From: Alphaproteobacteria bacterium
GTDB taxonomy: Bacteria; Myxococcota_A; UBA796; GCA-2862545
DNA length: 64,000 nucleotides
NCBI GenBank assembly: GCA_020632875.1
Contig: JACKET010000007.1
Span: forward strand, 372,001-436,000
Direction of reading: 5' to 3'
A model generated the notes under the pieces. That model made no database searches and was not told the origin of the DNA. It saw nothing but the letters and a program-made list of their open reading frames with translations. Positions 55,369 through 63,158 of the stretch are shown here, piece by piece; position 1 is the first letter of the stretch, and each line of letters opens with the position of its first letter. The position numbers were made by a program, and so were the translations under genes.

Positions 55369-57312
55369 CTACGGGAAGCAGGTCGGCGGGTCGACGATCG
55401 ACATCCAGGCGGCGTACTGCGTGGCGTCGCCGTTCAGCGCGATGCCGCCGTGCCCCGGGGTGACCGGCACGTAGCCGCTGGTCGCCCAGGCACCCGCCGT
55501 GATGGCCTCGGCCTCGAGGTACGTGTCGGTGCCGCCCCAGCGCACGTACGCCTCCATCTCGCCGTTGTCGTAGATGGCGAGCGCGTGGTCGGGCTGCAGG
55601 TCGAACTGGAACACGTTGAAGTACGTGTCGGTGGGGCTGTTCGTGCCGGTGTTCGTGAGGTGCACCGCCATCTGGCCGTTCGCGGGGATGGGGTTGGCCG
55701 GGAACGTCCGCGACACGCCCTGGATGGTGATCGACCAGTTGAAGTTCAGGTTGATCGGGCTGGCCGTGAGGTTCCGCAGGAACACCTCGTTGGTCGCGAA
55801 GTCGATGCCCTCGATCACGAGCTGGGCGTTCGCGTACGACGTGCTGGGCGGGTTGGTCGGGCACTCGGCGACGTACCCGGTGTCGCCCGTGGGGGCGTAG
55901 TACGCGGTGTCGCCCGTCGGCGCGTAGTACCCCGTGTCGCCCGTGGGGGCGTAGTAGGCCGTGTCTCCCGTGGGGTAGACCGGATCGAGGTAGCAGTAGG
56001 CGACGTTCGCGACGCCGGCCCAGTTGCCCGGCAGCGTGACGTTGCCGCCCTGCGAGAAGGTGCCCTGGTAGGCGGGCCCACCGGGCGCGTAGCTCACGAG
56101 GTCCCACAGGCCCGCGTCGTTCGCGGTGATCTGCCGGAAGGTCGGCGCCGACGTGCCCCAGTGCAGGTACGCCTCCATCGAGCCCGGCGTGCCGTAGCCC
56201 ACGTCGCGGTACAGGATGATGGTGTCGTCGTCGGTCAGGTCGAAGCTGACGTCGCCGAGATAGTAGTTCGTACCGTCACTCGTGCCCGTCTCGGTCAGGT
56301 GCAGGTACACCGTCTCGCCCGGGTCGAGCGTCATGGTGGGCAGCGTGGTGTTGTAGTCGAACCCGCTCTTGCACAGGCGCCACGGGTTCTGGATGGTGAC
56401 GGGCACCGTGTCGATGTTGGTGAGCCAGAGGATGTCGTTCACCCAGTCGACCCCGCTGATCACGATCTGCTGGGCGTTGCCCGTGGCCGTGTTGTCGACC
56501 CCGGTGGGGGTGCCGACGTAGCAGAGCGGATCGGTGTCGGTGTCGGCATCCGTGTCGCTGTCGGTGTCGGCATCCGTGTCGCTGTCGGTGTCGGCATCCG
56601 TGTCGCTGTCGGTGTCGCTGTCGGCATCCGTGTCGCTGTCGGTGTCGGAGTCGGTGTCGCTGTCGGTGTCGGCATCCGTGTCGCTGTCGGTGTCGGCGTC
56701 GGAGTCGGTGTCGGCGTCGCCCCCGGTGTCGAGGATGCCGTCGATCACCGCGGTGTAGCCGTAGCGCACGCAGTCGCCCTGGGTCTGGGCGTAGAGGTGG
56801 ACGTACGCGAGCACCACGGCGTCGGCGCCGGTGCCGTTCGTCCACGTCGCGCTCTCGTTGTCGGTGGCGGAGAGCGACGAGGCCAGCACGTTCGCCCCCG
56901 TTGCGTCGTGGAGCTCGAGGTCGATGTCGCCGTCGGAGTGCGTGAAGGACAGGTCGACCTGGATGGTCGAGCCGGCCGGCACGGTGACCGCGAACCAGTC
57001 GGGGCTCGCGTGCTGGACGATGAGCCCGACGCCCGAGGTCACCGGGTAGGCGGTGGAGTACACGTCGTTCGGCTCGTACGAGTCGTCGACGCAGGTGTCG
57101 GTGTCGGTGTCGGCATCGGAGTCGCTGTCGGTGTCGGCATCCGCGTCGCTGTCGGTATCGGCATCCGAGTCGGTGTCGGCGTCGCTGTCGGTATCCGCGT
57201 CGGAGTCCGTGTCGGCGTCGCTGTCGGTATCCGTGTCGGTGTCGGTCTCTTCGGACGGGTCGTCTTTCGTGGGACATCCGACGAGGAAGAGGATCGGCAA
57301 CAACGAGCGCAT
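55369..57312 (-). CDS. Asp-repeat lipoprotein with PPC and two lamin-tail-like domains
   Basis: The ATG at 57312 follows CGGAGGTC and gives a lipoprotein signal MRSLLPILFLVGC (Cys13). In this 647-residue protein a first Asp-Thr/Ser/Ala tether (about 22-72) leads to a PPC domain (about 73-190, CVDDSYEPNDV, GDIDLELHD). A second tether follows (about 198-262), then two similar beta domains. These resemble lamin-tail domains (QIVISGVDWVNDILWLTNID, MTLDPGETVYLHLTETGT; LVIEGIDFATNEVFLRNLTA, IPANGQMAVHLTNTGTN). Between them lies a four-fold PTGDT(A/G)YYA repeat. Only the architecture links it to the other Asp-repeat lipoproteins. No catalytic motif is visible. Confidence 0.82.
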   Translation of the reverse strand: MRSLLPILFLVGCPTKDDPSEETDTDTDTDSDADTDSDADTDSDADTDSDADTDSDADADTDSDSDADTDTDTCVDDSYEPNDVYSTAYPVTSGVGLIVQHASPDWFAVTVPAGSTIQVDLSFTHSDGDIDLELHDATGANVLASSLSATDNESATWTNGTGADAVVLAYVHLYAQTQGDCVRYGYTAVIDGILDTGGDADTDSDADTDSDTDADTDSDTDSDTDSDTDADSDTDSDTDADTDSDTDADTDSDTDADTDTDPLCYVGTPTGVDNTATGNAQQIVISGVDWVNDILWLTNIDTVPVTIQNPWRLCKSGFDYNTTLPTMTLDPGETVYLHLTETGTSDGTNYYLGDVSFDLTDDDTIILYRDVGYGTPGSMEAYLHWGTSAPTFRQITANDAGLWDLVSYAPGGPAYQGTFSQGGNVTLPGNWAGVANVAYCYLDPVYPTGDTAYYAPTGDTGYYAPTGDTAYYAPTGDTGYVAECPTNPPSTSYANAQLVIEGIDFATNEVFLRNLTASPINLNFNWSITIQGVSRTFPANPIPANGQMAVHLTNTGTNSPTDTYFNVFQFDLQPDHALAIYDNGEMEAYVRWGGTDTYLEAEAITAGAWATSGYVPVTPGHGGIALNGDATQYAAWMSIVDPPTCFP

Positions 57313-57420
57313 GGCAAGACCTCCGGGGATTCGCCCGACCGGGAGCCCGGCGTGCGAACGCCGACTCCTCCCCGTGAGCACCCCGGAGGCTAGCACGGTG
57401 CGAGCGTGCAGGCCCTTCGG

Positions 57421-58743
57421 CTATTCGAGCTGGCCGTCTGCGATCCAGGCGGCGAGCGTGGCCTGCTCGCCGGCGGTGAGACAGCTGGCGTTGCCCGCAT
57501 CGTTCGTGGGGTTGCCCGTGCAGCCCGCCCCGAACGGCATGTAGCCCGCCTGGACCTGCACCAGGGCGGAAGCGCCCTTCTTGGAGCCGGGGACGAGGTA
57601 CGAGTCGAGCTGCGAGTCGTCGTGGGCCAGCGCGACGTCGACCTGCGCCATGTTGTGCATGCCACTGCCACCGGTCGAGTGACACGGCGTGCACTTCGTC
57701 GTGAAGATCGCGTGCACGGCCGCGAACGTGACGGGCGGGTCGGTGTCGGTGTCGGCGTCGGTGTCCGCATCCGTGTCGGCGTCGGTGTCCGCATCCGTGT
57801 CGGCGTCGGTGTCCGCATCCGTGTCGGCGTCGGTGTCCGCATCCGTGTCGGCGTCGGTATCGGCATCCGTGTCGGCGTCGGTATCGGCATCCGTGTCCGC
57901 GTCGGTATCGGCATCCGTGTCCGCGTCGGTGTCCGCATCCGTGTCTGCGTCGGTGTCGGCATCCGTGTCGGCGTCGGTGTCCGCATCCGTGTCGCTGTCG
58001 GAGTCGGCATCCGTGTCGCTGTCGGAGTCGGCATCCGTGTCGGCGTCGGTGTCGGCATCCGTATCGGAGTCGGTGTCGGTATCGGCATCCGTGTCGGAGT
58101 CGGTGTCGGAATCGGTGTCGGCGTCGCCGCCCGTGTCGCCCGTGTCGGTGGAGAGGGTGACGTCGATGTCGTACGTGACGCAGTCACCCGCGGAGGACGC
58201 GTCGAGGTAGACCTCGGCGTAGAACGCCTGCGCGAAGCCGTCGGTGTTGGTGACCGTGACGCTCTCGTTGTCGGTGGTGGAGACGGAGTTGGCCACCGCC
58301 GTCGTGTTCCCGTCGTAGACGGTGAGGTCGATGTCGCCATCGGCGTGGAGGAACGTGAGGTCGACCGTGGCCGTGGAGCCGGACGGGACGAGGAAGCTGT
58401 ACACGTCGGGCGAGGACAGCTGCACGACGACGTTCTGGAAGCCGTTCGTCAGGCCCGTCGACGTGAACAGCGTGTCGTTCGGCTCGAAGATGTCTTCGAC
58501 GCAGGTCGTGTCGGTGTCGGTGTCGGAGTCGGTGTCGGCATCCGCGTCGGAGTCGGCATCCGCGTCGGAGTCGGCATCCGAGTCGGCATCCGCATCCGAG
58601 TCGGTGTCGGCATCCGAGTCGGTGTCGGCATCCGAGTCGGTGTCGGTGTCGGTGTCGGATTCTTCGGGATCGGTGTCGCCGTCTTTCTTGCAGCCGTACA
58701 GGGCGAGCAGGGCGAGAAGGGGGGTGACGGTCAGCACGCGCAT
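57421..58743 (-). CDS. Asp-repeat lipoprotein with PPC domain and terminal c-type cytochrome
   Basis: The ATG follows AGGAGGCCTCCCG. This 440-residue protein begins MRVLTVTPLLALLALYGC (lipid Cys18). The order is an Asp repeat (about 28-79), a PPC domain (about 80-200, CVEDIFEPNDT, GDIDLTVYD) and a second long Asp repeat (about 206-337). The C-terminal domain has a haem-binding CTPCH (Cys351, Cys354, His355) and a possible axial Met in GYMPFG. It ends EQATLAAWIADGQLE, typical of planctomycete-like cytochrome c domains. Haem attachment fixes its location outside the inner membrane. It may carry electrons at the cell surface, which is inference. Confidence 0.85.
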   Translation of the reverse strand: MRVLTVTPLLALLALYGCKKDGDTDPEESDTDTDTDSDADTDSDADTDSDADADSDADSDADADSDADADTDSDTDTDTTCVEDIFEPNDTLFTSTGLTNGFQNVVVQLSSPDVYSFLVPSGSTATVDLTFLHADGDIDLTVYDGNTTAVANSVSTTDNESVTVTNTDGFAQAFYAEVYLDASSAGDCVTYDIDVTLSTDTGDTGGDADTDSDTDSDTDADTDTDSDTDADTDADTDADSDSDTDADSDSDTDADTDADTDADTDADTDADTDADTDADTDADTDADTDADTDADTDADTDADTDADTDADTDADTDADTDADTDADTDADTDTDPPVTFAAVHAIFTTKCTPCHSTGGSGMHNMAQVDVALAHDDSQLDSYLVPGSKKGASALVQVQAGYMPFGAGCTGNPTNDAGNASCLTAGEQATLAAWIADGQLE

Positions 58744-58763
58744 CGGGAGGCCTCCTGAACGCC

Positions 58764-60296
58764 TCACGCTATCACGTGAATTCCCCCGCCCGCTGGCTCG
58801 GTCGCAGCGAAGTGGTGGCGGATGGACAGAGCGTAGTAGCGAAGGATGTCTTCGGCCCCTTCGATGAGATCGAGGCCGTTTCCGGTCGGCGTCACGACCC
58901 GGCGGAGCACGCGTCGCCGGACGAGCGAGAAGCTCGCGAGCAGGTAGACGAGCTCGGCCTCTTCGGCGTCGAGCAGGCTCGCGTCGAGCTCGGACGTGAT
59001 GGACGGCCCCTGCTCCGGGTCCTGACGTCGGTGTGCGATGGAGTCGAAGGCGCGCCCGAGCGCGATGGGCGCACCGCGCGCGCGGAGGTCGCGCATCACG
59101 TCGGCCACCCGGGCCCGGACGCTGTTGTTGTCGGTGGGCCCCCCCGCGAAGTAGGCCGTGGCGAAGATCGGCACCGGCGTGGCGGGAATCACGCGGCCGA
59201 TGCGGTGGAGCAGGAGCTCCTCGGCGAGCGCCTGGACGGCCTCCTGGCGAGGCCCGTCGTCGAGCGCGTGGATCTCCGCACCGCCCGGCCACTCGGTGAG
59301 CGGCAGGGGCTGGCCGAACCGGACGGCCGCGTAGCCGAACTTGCGGTGCGACCCGCTGGCGACCTTGAACAGGTTGGCCCCGATCAGCAGGGGCACCCAG
59401 AACAGCAGCCCGCCGAGGTTGAACAGCCGCTCGAACAGCGTGGGCTTCGGGAGCGGACCATCCTTCTCGCGCGTCAGGATGCGGTCTTCGAGCACCCGGT
59501 CGTAGTTGAGGCCCACCGGCATGAACACGATCTCGCGGTCGGGCTGGTCGCGGCGGAGCTTGATGATGTAGTCGAGCAGCCCGGTGCGCGGCTTGCGGAG
59601 GGCGCCGTCACGCGAGAGCCCGCCCTCGATGAAGAAGCCCGTCACCGCGCCCTGGCCGGCGATGATCTGGACGAAGCGCTCGAGCACGATGTGGTACAGC
59701 GGATCCTTCTCGCCGCGCCGCACGAAGTAGCTGCCGAAGCTCCGGAACAGCCAGTCGAGCGGCCAGACGAGCGCCCACTCCCCCACCGCGTACGACATCG
59801 GGACGTGGCGGAGCAGGCTGTAGGCCAGAATCAGCGGATCCATGTTCGCGCGGTGGTTGATGACGTACACGCGGACCGCGTTGGCGGGGATGCCCTGCAT
59901 CTGCCGCTCGAACCCGCCCTCTTCGACGATCATCTCGAAGCAGAAGTCGACGAACCGCCGCGCGATGCTGGCGCCGAACCGGTAGTACGCGCTCATCGAG
60001 AAGTACGGCGCGATCTCGTCGACGTACTCGTCGACCCGCGCGCGCACCTCGCGCAGCGTCTGGCTCGTGTCGCGGAGGGTCTGGACCACCGCGCCCTCGA
60101 TGATCGGGTCCTGGGCGAGGCGCTCGCGGATCCAGACGCGGTCGATGAAGCGCGCGGACTCCATCTGGATGCGGTGCCGGCGCACGAAGTCGGCGGCGCT
60201 CTGCTGGAACCGGCGCCGCAGCGCCCGCATGAACAGGAACCGGAGCAGCTCGTACAGCGCCCAGATGCCGACGATACGGGCGACCCAGAGCAGCAG
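58764..60296 (-). CDS. Glycerol-3-phosphate acyltransferase-like (PlsB/LPLAT) protein, apparent CTG start
   Basis: The frame has the acyltransferase blocks NHRANMDPL (HX4D), GYF-type YFVRRGEKDPLY, FFIEGGLSRDG and FMPVGLNYDRVLE, characteristic of PlsB-like enzymes that acylate glycerol-3-phosphate. The first ATG (60230) has no ribosome site and would cut a hydrophobic N-terminal helix. A CTG at 60296 lies six bases after AAGGAGG and restores that helix (LLLWVARIVGIWALYELLRF), giving 510 residues. The gene follows the dual-cNMP gene by one base, so the pair may be lipid synthesis plus nucleotide sensing. The C-terminal ~150 residues are unassigned. Confidence 0.85.
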   Translation of the reverse strand: MLLWVARIVGIWALYELLRFLFMRALRRRFQQSAADFVRRHRIQMESARFIDRVWIRERLAQDPIIEGAVVQTLRDTSQTLREVRARVDEYVDEIAPYFSMSAYYRFGASIARRFVDFCFEMIVEEGGFERQMQGIPANAVRVYVINHRANMDPLILAYSLLRHVPMSYAVGEWALVWPLDWLFRSFGSYFVRRGEKDPLYHIVLERFVQIIAGQGAVTGFFIEGGLSRDGALRKPRTGLLDYIIKLRRDQPDREIVFMPVGLNYDRVLEDRILTREKDGPLPKPTLFERLFNLGGLLFWVPLLIGANLFKVASGSHRKFGYAAVRFGQPLPLTEWPGGAEIHALDDGPRQEAVQALAEELLLHRIGRVIPATPVPIFATAYFAGGPTDNNSVRARVADVMRDLRARGAPIALGRAFDSIAHRRQDPEQGPSITSELDASLLDAEEAELVYLLASFSLVRRRVLRRVVTPTGNGLDLIEGAEDILRYYALSIRHHFAATEPAGGGIHVIA

Positions 60297-60297
60297 G

Positions 60298-61326
60298 TCA
60301 GCCCTCCTTGAGCTTCCGGTCGTGGGACGACAGGGCCCTGCGGGCGCGGTCGATCGCCAGCCCGTAGTCTTCGCCCACGCGCTTCTCCCACTTCGCGAGC
60401 TGCTGGTTCGAGTAGCGGAGCTGATCGCTGAACGCGCGGATCACCGCGCGCCGAAAGGTGGAGCCGACCATGTAGGGCTCGTTGACGAGCGCATCCCAGC
60501 CGTCGCGGCCGAGGCGGTGGACCAGCGCGCCGCTGCGGGCCACGCACGACGCCATGCGCTTGCCGCCGCGGGCGAGCGACACCATGCCGAACGCCGAGCC
60601 CGGCTCGAGCGAGTCGACCTGGTGTGGCGTGCCCTCCATGTTCACGACGACGTCGACCTCGCCCTTCTCGAGCACGAACATGCTGTCGCCCTGCTCGCCC
60701 TCGGTGCAGAGAAACTCGCCGGCTTCGCACTGCACCGCGTCGAACAGGTCGGCGATCATCTGCACGGCGGGCTCGGGGGCGTCGCCGAACAGCGGGCTCT
60801 TCATGAGCGCGCCCATGGCGTCGCCGCGCACCTCGCGGGTGCCGCCCGCACCGAACAGCCGCGCCACGGCCGCGAAGAACCCCGACGGCGGCGCGACGGC
60901 CGTGGGCACGCCGAGGCCGAGGCTCGCGACCTTGCGGCCCGTCTCGTCGAGGCGGTGCACCTGGGCTTCGAGCGTGGCGATCTCGATGTTCATGCAGATC
61001 GGGTGGAGCGTGTCGCGGAGCTCTTCGTAGCCCGACCGCTCGAGCACCCAGAGCTCGGTGGGCACGGCCGCGCTGGCCGAGGCGGTGCGCGGAGAGTCTT
61101 CGAACAGGCCCATCTCGCCGAGCACGGCGCCCGCCGACACGCGGCCGACCTCGGCGCCGTCGGCCTGGATCACGAGCTCGCCCGAGACCACGCACGCCAT
61201 GGCGCGGCCCACCTCGCCCTCGCGGATGACCTCTTCGCCGGCGGCGACCTTGCGCACCGTGAAGCGCCGCTCGGCGGTCGCCACGTCGATGTCGTTCAGG
61301 CCGTCGAAGATGCGCGGACGCCCCAT
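60298..61326 (-). CDS. Protein with two cyclic-nucleotide-binding domains
   Basis: This 342-residue protein has a CAP-like cNMP domain at about 5-115 (EEVIREGEVGRAMACVVSGE, AVLGEMGLFEDSPRTASASA). A linker follows, then a second domain at about 175-295 (GEFLCTEGEQGDSMFVLEKG, SAFGMVSLARGGKRMASCVA). The C-terminal helix is charged (YSNQQLAKWEKRVGEDYGLA). No DNA-binding helix-turn-helix is visible, so it is more likely a sensor or regulatory subunit than a transcription factor. It is coupled to the acyltransferase gene, echoing the cNMP-patatin fusion at 43.1 kb. Confidence 0.87.
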   Translation of the reverse strand: MGRPRIFDGLNDIDVATAERRFTVRKVAAGEEVIREGEVGRAMACVVSGELVIQADGAEVGRVSAGAVLGEMGLFEDSPRTASASAAVPTELWVLERSGYEELRDTLHPICMNIEIATLEAQVHRLDETGRKVASLGLGVPTAVAPPSGFFAAVARLFGAGGTREVRGDAMGALMKSPLFGDAPEPAVQMIADLFDAVQCEAGEFLCTEGEQGDSMFVLEKGEVDVVVNMEGTPHQVDSLEPGSAFGMVSLARGGKRMASCVARSGALVHRLGRDGWDALVNEPYMVGSTFRRAVIRAFSDQLRYSNQQLAKWEKRVGEDYGLAIDRARRALSSHDRKLKEG

Positions 61327-61382
61327 GTCCTCTCCTGCGCTCGCATCCTAGCCCGGATCACCGGGAGGGGAGCCCACGATCC

Positions 61383-63125
61383 TCAGGTCGTGGCGGGCAC
61401 GGGCTCGGGCGCGGGAGCCTCCGCCTTCTCGAACCAGCCCTCGTACACGACCTGCCCGGTGACGAGGGCCAGGTAGACGCCCATCCAGACGCTCGTGGTG
61501 CACGTGACGTAGTAGCGCTCGGCGAGGGCCTGGGGGTTGTCGGGGCTGGGCGTGAGGAACGCCCACTGCGTCGCGAGCTCGCACACGAACAGCAGCAGCA
61601 GCGCGAGGCGGTGGAAGAACCGTGGACGCGCGTCCGTCGAGACCGCCCAGCCGTGCCAGAGGAACAGCACGAGGCGCAGGTTGTAGTAGTTGATCTGCGG
61701 ATTCGTGGCGCAGTAGAAGGGCAGCACGGCGAGCGGCACCAGCGCCCACATGTCGCGGCGCTTCGTGCGGAAGACGTACGCCGAGAGCAGCACGAGCGAC
61801 CCGAGCGCGGCCAGGCGCAGCATGGGCTGCATGTCCTGGATCTTCAGCTCCTTCGCCGCGATCCCCTTGGTGACCGAGCCGTCGGGGTGGGTGTACGTCG
61901 TCGCCGCCATCTCGCCGCGGGTCTTCTCGCCGCGGAACAGCAGCAGGTCGCCGAGGCCCACGCGGTGCGAGCTGTACGACTTGTTGTGCATCAGCAGGTT
62001 CTTCGTGCTGTCCTTGAAGGTCTGCGGCCCGTACTCGGCGAGCGCCCAGCCCACGAGGATGACCGACACGAGCGACGCGCCCCCGACGAACCGGATGTGC
62101 TCGGGGGCCAGCTTGCGCGTGCGGAACGTGTCGATCAGCGCGACGATGCCCCAGCCCCAGAAGAAGATCATGGGGAAGATCCGGTTCAAACCGGCATACG
62201 CCATGAGCCCGCCGGCGAGCGCGTACTTCTCCTTCTTCAGCGCGCACACGCCCAGCACCAGCGCCGTGAGCCAGTCGAAGCGCAGCAGCGCCTCGCCGAG
62301 GATGGGCCAGCGGCCCGAGAACGTGCACACGAAGAACAGCATGCAGAACAGCAGCGTGTCGAAGCCGAACGCCCAGCCGATGCCCGCGAACATCACCGCC
62401 ACCAGGTAGATGTCGATGCGCGCGATGGTCTTGATGTCCTCGACGGGCGCGGCGTTCGCGAGCAGCCCGCCCACGACCGACCAGGTGGGCGGCGGGTTGT
62501 AGCCGTGGTCGACGTAGAAGTTCGACTGCATCATGCCGGTCGACTTGGCCTTCAGGAAGAAGTCGACGTCGTGCTTGAAGGCCTCCCACCGCTCGGGGGT
62601 GAAGTCGCGCTCCTTGATCTCGCGGCCGTGCTCGAGGGCCACCGAGACGGGCTTCACCTCGTAGTCGCGCAGGTCGCGGTACTGCCGGATGCACTTCCGC
62701 GGATCCATCTTCGGCTGGCAGGCCGGATGGCGGCGCGCGCCCTCTTCGTCGGCCAGGATCATGGCCGGGTACAGGCCGAAGTACCCGAGCTCTTTCAGGT
62801 ACTTCGAGTTCGTGTAGTAGTACGTGATGTCGACGGAATCGCCGATGCCGTCGAGCACCGCCTTGTCGAACTGGTAGTAGTTGAACCAGCCGAAGACCGC
62901 AGTGGCGACCATCAGGTTGCGCACCACCTCGACGCCGATGGCGCGGTACTGCTCGGCCAGCGCGTGGGCGACGGCCATCCCGACGACCAGCACGCCCGCC
63001 ACCCCGGCGATGACCATCCGCCAGGAATGCGAGTCGTTGCGGGGCTCTGCGTCGAGACCCAGGCAATAGAGCGCCACCAGGATGGCGACGACGGCGTAGA
63101 TTGCGTAGCGACGGAACACAGGCAT
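61383..63125 (-). CDS. Polytopic membrane protein, possibly GT-C-like
   Basis: The ATG at 63125 places a hydrophobic segment first (YAIYAVVAILVALYCLGL). This 580-residue protein has about eleven membrane segments and a soluble loop between segments 3 and 4. That loop contains DITYYYTNSKYLKELGYFGL, YPAMILADEEG and a later STGMMQSNFYVDHGYNPPPT. The combination of a large early extracytoplasmic loop and many helices recalls GT-C glycosyltransferases, but no firm motif supports this. It diverges from the GNAT gene across 33 bp. The function is not recognised. Confidence 0.75.
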   Translation of the reverse strand: MPVFRRYAIYAVVAILVALYCLGLDAEPRNDSHSWRMVIAGVAGVLVVGMAVAHALAEQYRAIGVEVVRNLMVATAVFGWFNYYQFDKAVLDGIGDSVDITYYYTNSKYLKELGYFGLYPAMILADEEGARRHPACQPKMDPRKCIRQYRDLRDYEVKPVSVALEHGREIKERDFTPERWEAFKHDVDFFLKAKSTGMMQSNFYVDHGYNPPPTWSVVGGLLANAAPVEDIKTIARIDIYLVAVMFAGIGWAFGFDTLLFCMLFFVCTFSGRWPILGEALLRFDWLTALVLGVCALKKEKYALAGGLMAYAGLNRIFPMIFFWGWGIVALIDTFRTRKLAPEHIRFVGGASLVSVILVGWALAEYGPQTFKDSTKNLLMHNKSYSSHRVGLGDLLLFRGEKTRGEMAATTYTHPDGSVTKGIAAKELKIQDMQPMLRLAALGSLVLLSAYVFRTKRRDMWALVPLAVLPFYCATNPQINYYNLRLVLFLWHGWAVSTDARPRFFHRLALLLLFVCELATQWAFLTPSPDNPQALAERYYVTCTTSVWMGVYLALVTGQVVYEGWFEKAEAPAPEPVPATT

Positions 63126-63158
63126 GCGCGCAGGTATCGCACCGAAGCGAGGTTCTCC

